From Collinsella sp. AM34-10 (GTDB lineage Bacteria; Actinomycetota; Coriobacteriia; Coriobacteriales; Coriobacteriaceae), in the NCBI RefSeq assembly GCF_003469185.1, contig NZ_QSIL01000001.1, positions 1 through 64,000 of the forward strand: a stretch of 64,000 nt of DNA. The letters run 5' to 3'. Both the position numbers and the translations under genes were made by a program. Each line of letters opens with the position of its first letter. The stretch's first letter is position 1. Below are positions 59,689-64,000 of the stretch, one piece after another. The notes under the pieces are model-generated. The model saw only the letters and a program-made list of their open reading frames with translations. It ran no database searches and was not told the DNA's origin.

Positions 59689-60519
59689 ATGGCTGTAAAG
59701 CACCTTAAGCCGACCTCCGCTGGTAGGCGTTGGCAGACGATCTCCGATTTCTCCGAGATCACCTGCACCAAGCCCGAGAAGTCTCTTCTCGAGCCCCTGC
59801 CCAAGAAGGCCGGTCGTAACAACAACGGCCGCATCACCACCCGCCACCAGGGCGGCGGCGTGAAGCGTCGTTACCGCGTGATCGACTTCAAGCGCAACAA
59901 GGACGGCGTGCCCGCCAAGGTTGCCACGATCGAGTACGATCCGAACCGTTCCGCTCGCATCGCTCTGCTGCACTACGCTGACGGTGAGAAGCGTTACATC
60001 CTGGCTCCCAAGGGCCTCGAGGTCGGTCAGACCATCATGTCCGGTTCTGACGCCGACATCAAGCCGGGCAACGCTCTGCCCCTCGCCGACATCCCCGTCG
60101 GTACGCTCATCCACGCCGTCGAGTTCCAGCCGGGCAAGGGCGCTGCTATCGCCCGTTCCGCCGGTAACTCCTGCCAGCTGATGGGTAAGGAGGGCAAGTA
60201 CGCTATCGTCCGTATGCCTTCCTCCGAGATGCGCCGCATCCTCGTTACCTGCCGCGCCACCGTCGGTGAGGTCGGCAACGCCGATCACGCCAACATCGTC
60301 ATCGGCAAGGCCGGCCGTAAGCGTCACTTGAACGTGCGCCCGACCGTCCGCGGTACCGTCATGAACCCTGTCGACCACCCGCACGGCGGTGGCGAGGGCA
60401 AGAACCACACCTCTGGTCGTCCCTCTGTTACCCCCTGGGGTAAGCCGACGAAGGGCCTTCGTACGCGCAAGAAGAAGAAGGTCTCGAACCAGCACATCAT
60501 TCGTCGCCGTAAGAAGTAA
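59689..60519 (+). CDS. rplB: 50S ribosomal protein L2
   Basis: 276 residues. [15 protein letters not shown] near the start and the C-terminal H-P-H-G-G-G-E-G loop at the peptidyl-transferase centre. ATG at 59689 follows GAAAGGG; the frame extends to 59614 through the leader without support. Confidence 0.97.
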   Translation: MAVKHLKPTSAGRRWQTISDFSEITCTKPEKSLLEPLPKKAGRNNNGRITTRHQGGGVKRRYRVIDFKRNKDGVPAKVATIEYDPNRSARIALLHYADGEKRYILAPKGLEVGQTIMSGSDADIKPGNALPLADIPVGTLIHAVEFQPGKGAAIARSAGNSCQLMGKEGKYAIVRMPSSEMRRILVTCRATVGEVGNADHANIVIGKAGRKRHLNVRPTVRGTVMNPVDHPHGGGEGKNHTSGRPSVTPWGKPTKGLRTRKKKKVSNQHIIRRRKK

Positions 60520-60551
60520 TTTCGGATACCGAGTTTTAGGAGAAAGCACTT

Positions 60552-60812
60552 ATGAGCAGAAGTCTCAAAAAGGGCCCGTTCGTGGAGACTCGCCTTCTCT
60601 CGCGTATCACCGCGATGAACGAGGCTGGCAAGAAGGACGTCGTGAAGACCTGGTCCCGCGCGTCCACCATCTTCCCCGAGATGGTTGGTCACACCATCGC
60701 CGTCCACGACGGCCGCAAGCATGTGCCCGTGTATGTTACCGAGTCCATGGTTGGTCACAAGCTCGGCGAGTTCGCGCCGACTCGTACGTTCCGTGGCCAC
60801 AAGGCCAAATAG
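60552..60812 (+). CDS. rpsS: 30S ribosomal protein S19
   Basis: 86 residues, slightly shorter than the usual 92. [10 protein letters not shown] start and [13 protein letters not shown] end block. In the 30S head near S13. Confidence 0.96.
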   Translation: MSRSLKKGPFVETRLLSRITAMNEAGKKDVVKTWSRASTIFPEMVGHTIAVHDGRKHVPVYVTESMVGHKLGEFAPTRTFRGHKAK

Positions 60813-60826
60813 GGGGTTAACCGTAA

Positions 60827-61198
60827 ATGGCAACTAAGTCTATTGAAACTGAGGCCACCGAGGTTCGCGCCGTCGCTAAGTACGTGCGTGTTTCCCCCAG
60901 CAAGGCCCGCCTGGTGGTCGATCTGATCCGCCGCAAGCCTGTCGCTCAGGCCTTCGACATCCTCCACTTCTGCGACCGCGCCGTCGCCGTGGATGTCGAG
61001 AAGGTTCTCCGTTCCGCCGTTGCGAACGCCGAGAACAACAACGGTCTGCGTGCCGACAACCTGGTTGTCGCCGCTGCCTATGTTGACGAGGGTCCGACGC
61101 TTAAGCGCATCCGTCCCCGCGCCAAGGGTTCCGCTTCTCGCATTCTGAAGCGTACTTCCCACATCACCGTCGTCGTTGCTCCTCGAAAGGAGGCGTAA
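60827..61198 (+). CDS. rplV: 50S ribosomal protein L22
   Basis: 123 residues. Long beta-hairpin ([20 protein letters not shown]) lines the exit tunnel beside L4. Normal start region [12 protein letters not shown]. 14 nt after rpsS. Confidence 0.96.
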   Translation: MATKSIETEATEVRAVAKYVRVSPSKARLVVDLIRRKPVAQAFDILHFCDRAVAVDVEKVLRSAVANAENNNGLRADNLVVAAAYVDEGPTLKRIRPRAKGSASRILKRTSHITVVVAPRKEA

Positions 61199-61204
61199 AG
61201 CTGT

Positions 61205-61915
61205 ATGGGTCAGAAAGTCTACCCCACCGGCTTCCGTCTTGGCATCACCGAGAACTGGCGCTCCCGCTGGTTCGCAGAGAAGGATTACGCTAAGACCCTC
61301 GGTAACGATCTCGAGATCCGCAAGTACCTCGAGAAGCGTCTTTCCCGCGCAGCTGTCTCCCGCGTCGAGATCGAGCGCGCTGGCGACAAGGTGAAGGTCA
61401 TCATCCTCACCGCTCGCCCCGGCGTTGTCATCGGTAAGAAGGGTGCCGAGATCGATACCCTCCGCACCGAGCTCGAGAAGGTTGCTGGCGTCTCCAAGGG
61501 CCAGCTCTCCGTCGACGTTGTCGAGATCAAGCGCCCCGAGCTCGACGCCAACCTCGTTGCTCAGTCCATCGCTGAGCAGCTCGAGGGTCGCGTTGCCTTC
61601 CGTCGCGCTATGCGCAAGGCTGTCCAGTCCGCCCGCAAGGCCGGCGCCAAGGGCATCCGTATCCAGTGCTCCGGTCGTCTCGGCGGTGCCGAGATGGGCC
61701 GTCGTGAGTGGTACCGTGAGGGTCGCGTGCCTCTGCACACCCTCCGCGCCAAGATCGACTACGGCACGGCTGTCGCCAGCACCACCATGGGCGCTTGCGG
61801 CGTGAAGGTCTGGATTTACCTGGGTGAGAAGCTCCCGGGCCAGCCTGTTCCCAACCCTGCACTCGAGGGCTCTTCCCGTCCTCGTCGTCGTAACTCCGAG
61901 AGGAGGGGTCAGTAG
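61205..61915 (+). CDS. rpsC: 30S ribosomal protein S3
   Basis: 236 residues. KH domain with V-V-I-G-K-K-G-A and C-terminal lobe with [13 protein letters not shown]. Part of mRNA entry site helicase. Its stop codon overlaps the rplP GTG by one base. Confidence 0.96.
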   Translation: MGQKVYPTGFRLGITENWRSRWFAEKDYAKTLGNDLEIRKYLEKRLSRAAVSRVEIERAGDKVKVIILTARPGVVIGKKGAEIDTLRTELEKVAGVSKGQLSVDVVEIKRPELDANLVAQSIAEQLEGRVAFRRAMRKAVQSARKAGAKGIRIQCSGRLGGAEMGRREWYREGRVPLHTLRAKIDYGTAVASTTMGACGVKVWIYLGEKLPGQPVPNPALEGSSRPRRRNSERRGQ

Positions 61916-62418
61916 TGCTTGCCCCTAAGCGTATTCTTCACCGCAAGGTGCAGCGTGGCTCCATGAAGGGCCAGGCCAAGGGTAATACCGAGCTGCATTT
62001 CGGCGAGTTTGGTATCCAGGCTCTCGAGGCCCATTGGATCACCAACCGTCAGATCGAGGCCGCTCGTATTGCCATGACCCGCTACATGAAGCGTGGCGGT
62101 CGTGTGTACATCACGATCTTCCCCGATAAGCCCATCACCAAGAAGCCTGCCGAGACTCGCATGGGTTCTGGTAAGGGTAACCCCGAGGAGTGGGTGGCCG
62201 TCGTCAAACCTGGCCGCATCATGTTTGAGGTCAAGGGCGTGCCCGAGGAGGTCGCTCGCGAGGCTCTGCGTCTTGCACAGCACAAGCTTCCCATCAAGAC
62301 CAAGATTGTTGCTGCCAAGAACGCTGAGCAGCGCATCGAGAAGGAGATGGCTGAGGAGGCCGCTCTCGAGGCCAAGTGGGCTGCTGAGGACGCCGCCGCC
62401 GCCAAGGAGGAGAACTAA
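61915..62418 (+). CDS. rplP: 50S ribosomal protein L16 with acidic C-terminal extension
   Basis: 167 residues, about 25-30 longer than most L16. The conserved body ends near residue 137; the added tail is Ala/Glu-rich ([18 protein letters not shown]). GTG at 61915 follows AGGAGGGG. Overlaps rpmC by one base. Confidence 0.95.
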   Translation: MLAPKRILHRKVQRGSMKGQAKGNTELHFGEFGIQALEAHWITNRQIEAARIAMTRYMKRGGRVYITIFPDKPITKKPAETRMGSGKGNPEEWVAVVKPGRIMFEVKGVPEEVAREALRLAQHKLPIKTKIVAAKNAEQRIEKEMAEEAALEAKWAAEDAAAAKEEN

Positions 62419-62633
62419 TGAAGCCCGCAGAGATTCGTGAGCTCTCGGACGCTCAGCTCGTTGAGAAGCTGAAGGAAATGCGCGCCGAGCTCTTTAACCT
62501 TCGTTTCCAGATGGCTACCAGCCAGCTGGACAACACCGCTCGCGTCAACACCGTGAAGAAGGACATCGCTCGCGTCCTCACGGAGCAGCGCGCCCGCGAG
62601 ATCGCAGCGGAGAAGTCCGCTGTCGCCGAGTAG
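62418..62633 (+). CDS. rpmC: 50S ribosomal protein L29
   Basis: 71 residues, two-helix protein at the exit tunnel: [10 protein letters not shown] start and E-L-F-N-L-R-F-Q-M-A-T. ATG overlaps the rplP stop codon (TAATG). Confidence 0.95.
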   Translation: MKPAEIRELSDAQLVEKLKEMRAELFNLRFQMATSQLDNTARVNTVKKDIARVLTEQRAREIAAEKSAVAE

Positions 62634-62649
62634 GACCTAAGGAGAGAAC

Positions 62650-62910
62650 ATGACTGATTCGCGTAACTCGCGTAAGGTCCGTACGGGTGTCGTTACCTCC
62701 GTCTCCGGTGCCAAGACCATTGTTGTCACCATCACCGAGCGTAAGCGTCACCCCAAGTACGGCAAGATGATGACCAGCTCCAAGAAGCTGCACGCTCACG
62801 ACGAGGAGTGCACGGCTGGCGTGGGCGACACCGTCCGCGTTATGGAGACCCGTCCTATGTCCAAGATGAAGCGTTGGCGCCTCATCGAGGTCGTCGAGCG
62901 CGCTAAATAA
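62650..62910 (+). CDS. rpsQ: 30S ribosomal protein S17
   Basis: 86 residues, OB-fold rRNA-binding protein: R-K-V-R-T-G-V-V-T-S-V-S-G-A-K-T and M-E-T-R-P-M-S-K. AAGGAG precedes ATG. A 118-nt gap with no gene separates it from rplN. Confidence 0.95.
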   Translation: MTDSRNSRKVRTGVVTSVSGAKTIVVTITERKRHPKYGKMMTSSKKLHAHDEECTAGVGDTVRVMETRPMSKMKRWRLIEVVERAK

Positions 62911-63028
62911 GCTGTCGCTCTTACGACTTGTACATTTCCGAAGATGTGCGTATGCCTGGCTTGCATACCACGGGCCGCATAAAGGCTGCGCACCTCTCTT
63001 CGGTTCTTAGTTCGGAGGAACATCTACC

Positions 63029-63397
63029 ATGATTCAGATGCAAACCATGCTGAACGTCGCCGACAACTCCGGCGCTCGCAAGATTCGCTGCATCAAGGTG
63101 CTTGGCGGTTCCAAGCGTCGTTATGCAGGCATCGGCGATGTGTTCATCGGTGCTGTCCAGGAGGCTACCCCTGGCGCCAACGTCAAGAAGAAGGACGTTG
63201 TCCGTTGCGTCGTCGTTCGCACCGTTAAGGAGATCCGCCGCAAGGATGGCTCCTACATTCGCTTTGATGAGAACGCCTGCGTTGTCATCAACAACGATGG
63301 TTCGCCCGTCGGCACCCGTATCTTCGGGCCCGTCGCTCGCGAGCTTCGTGACAAGAAGTACATGAAGATCGTCTCGCTCGCTCCCGAGACCCTGTAG
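63029..63397 (+). CDS. rplN: 50S ribosomal protein L14
   Basis: 122 residues, standard. [15 protein letters not shown] start. Contacts the 30S subunit near S12. GGAGG precedes the ATG. Confidence 0.97.
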   Translation: MIQMQTMLNVADNSGARKIRCIKVLGGSKRRYAGIGDVFIGAVQEATPGANVKKKDVVRCVVVRTVKEIRRKDGSYIRFDENACVVINNDGSPVGTRIFGPVARELRDKKYMKIVSLAPETL

Positions 63398-63410
63398 TTA
63401 GGGGAGATAT

Positions 63411-63716
63411 ATGTATATCAAGAAGGGCGATAAGGTCCAGGTTCTCTCTGGTAAGGATCGCGGCAAGCAGGGCGTTGTCCTGCGTGCTCTCCCCGCCGAG
63501 AACAAGGTCGTTGTCGAGGGCGTTTCGGTCGTCAAGAAGGCCGTCAAGCCCAACGCTGCCAACCAGCAGGGCGGCATCGTTTCGCAGGAGGCTCCCATCG
63601 ACGCCTCCAACGTCAATCTCGTTTGCCCCGAGTGCGGTAAGGTTACCCGCGTCGGTCACGAGAAGGACGGCAAGAACAAGCTGCGCGTCTGCAAGAAGTG
63701 CGGCCACAAGTTCTAA
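63411..63716 (+). CDS. rplX: 50S ribosomal protein L24
   Basis: 101 residues. KOW motif [16 protein letters not shown] and a C-terminal zinc-type pair C-P-E-C/C-K-K-C. An early assembly protein. Last gene of the cluster here; a terminator follows instead of rplE. Confidence 0.95.
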   Translation: MYIKKGDKVQVLSGKDRGKQGVVLRALPAENKVVVEGVSVVKKAVKPNAANQQGGIVSQEAPIDASNVNLVCPECGKVTRVGHEKDGKNKLRVCKKCGHKF

Positions 63717-63742
63717 GCTGCCTGCAACATAAGGTTGCAACC

Positions 63743-63778
63743 AAAGGCCCGGACACCAAGCGCGTCCGGGCCTTTTTC
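63743..63778 (+). terminator. Terminator after rplX
   Basis: A perfect 12-bp stem AAAGGCCCGGAC/GTCCGGGCCTTT (63743-63754 with 63764-63775), followed by TTCTA. It ends the ribosomal cluster within what is usually the continuous spc operon. Confidence 0.9.
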
Positions 63779-63785
63779 TATCCCC

Positions 63786-63832
63786 ACTCATTGGGGACAG
63801 ACTTAAATGAGTGGGGACAGACTTAAATGAGT
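63786..63832. repeat. Tandem 20-nt repeat GGGGACAGACTTAAATGA
   Basis: Two direct copies, 63791-63810 and 63811-63830, differing at one position, with CACTCATT (63786-63793) complementary to the end of each. The GGGGACAG core resembles the GTGCCTGTCCCC palindromes at 18613 and 21606, suggesting the same REP-like family. Confidence 0.55.
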
Positions 63833-63851
63833 GCATGCGGCATAAGGCGTA

Positions 63852-63898
63852 CCGCGGATAATCTAGGTGGGTGTCTCGACCTAGATTATTTATCCGCC
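63852..63898. repeat. Palindrome with GGATAATCTAGGT arms
   Basis: GCGGATAATCTAGGT and, after 10 nt, ACCTAGATTATTTATCCGC, complementary except for a 4-nt insertion in the right arm. The GGATAATCT part recalls the repeats at 6986 and 11054. The remaining bases to 64000 are AT-rich with repeated GCGTAT and no gene is seen. Confidence 0.5.
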
Positions 63899-64000
63899 GA
63901 AAGAGTCGATATCGATCGTGCATCGTGCTTTACAAATTGATAGCATACGTGCTTGTGCGCATTTTGCTGCGTTTAATTGCGTATCAATGCGTATATATGC

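Noticed and set aside
63288..63923. A 211-codon frame antisense to rplN/rplX
   Set aside because: It crosses a perfect terminator and the tandem repeats; rplN and rplX are certain.

Overview
The window looks like a chromosomal segment of a high-GC, host-associated actinobacterium of the class Coriobacteriia, most like Collinsella. This is inferred from codon use (mostly C or G in third position), gene repertoire and gene order, not from a database search.

Layout. (1) About 1-6674 is the right part of an integrated mobilizable element. It holds a small SdpI/DUF1648 membrane protein, a mobilization operon on the minus strand (ribbon-helix-helix-like accessory protein, MobP3-like relaxase, VirD4-type coupling ATPase), a 52-residue ORF, an excisionase and a tyrosine integrase. 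It ends in a 43-nt copy of the 3' half of tRNA-Thr(UGU), taken as the attachment site. The left end is outside the window. (2) 6675-11120 is a beta-glucoside locus (PTS EIIBC, GH1 glycosidase, divergent RpiR regulator) bracketed by two copies of a 30-nt dispersed repeat. (3) 11299-15890 is a translation and transcription block: tRNA-Tyr, -Thr, -Met, tuf, rpmG, tRNA-Trp, secE, nusG, rplK, rplA. (4) 15897-40663 is mixed housekeeping and accessory content: a phosphoesterase paired with an unusual ParB-like/BMP fusion, MscS, a surface 5'-nucleotidase, a TrpXYZ-type ABC importer, a WYL-like regulator, asnS, the orphan PTS EIIA, a hydrolase, a GntR-regulated dimethylargininase/permease pair, a FeoA-FeoB fusion, an MFS exporter, a GH13 glucosidase, a hypoxanthine-DNA glycosylase and an aminotransferase. 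(5) 40664-63778 is dominated by rplJL, galU, rpoBC, rpsL-rpsG-fusA-rpsJ and the S10/spc genes rplC to rplX.

The most unusual signal is a family of three giant perfect palindromes (40758-40891, 51749-51887, 57500-57675). Each lies just upstream of the promoter region of a ribosomal-protein cluster. They share a structured core whose inner hairpin shows compensatory changes and always has a TTAAT loop, but each copy has its own unrelated 35-49 bp arms that match perfectly. Two of them follow genes whose 3' parts change codon choice markedly. A second shared signal, GATACGCCCG plus CCGTGTAT, precedes four translation clusters. RpoC also carries an alpha-CTD-like helix-hairpin-helix domain at its C terminus.

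Working together: the PTS EIIBC lacks an EIIA domain and may use the EIIA protein encoded at 27337-27900. The dimethylargininase and amino acid permease form a likely uptake/hydrolysis unit under a nearby GntR repressor. The ribosomal genes are split into several independently promoted units compared with the classic S10/spc arrangement, with tuf, rpsJ and everything after rplX separated from their usual neighbours.
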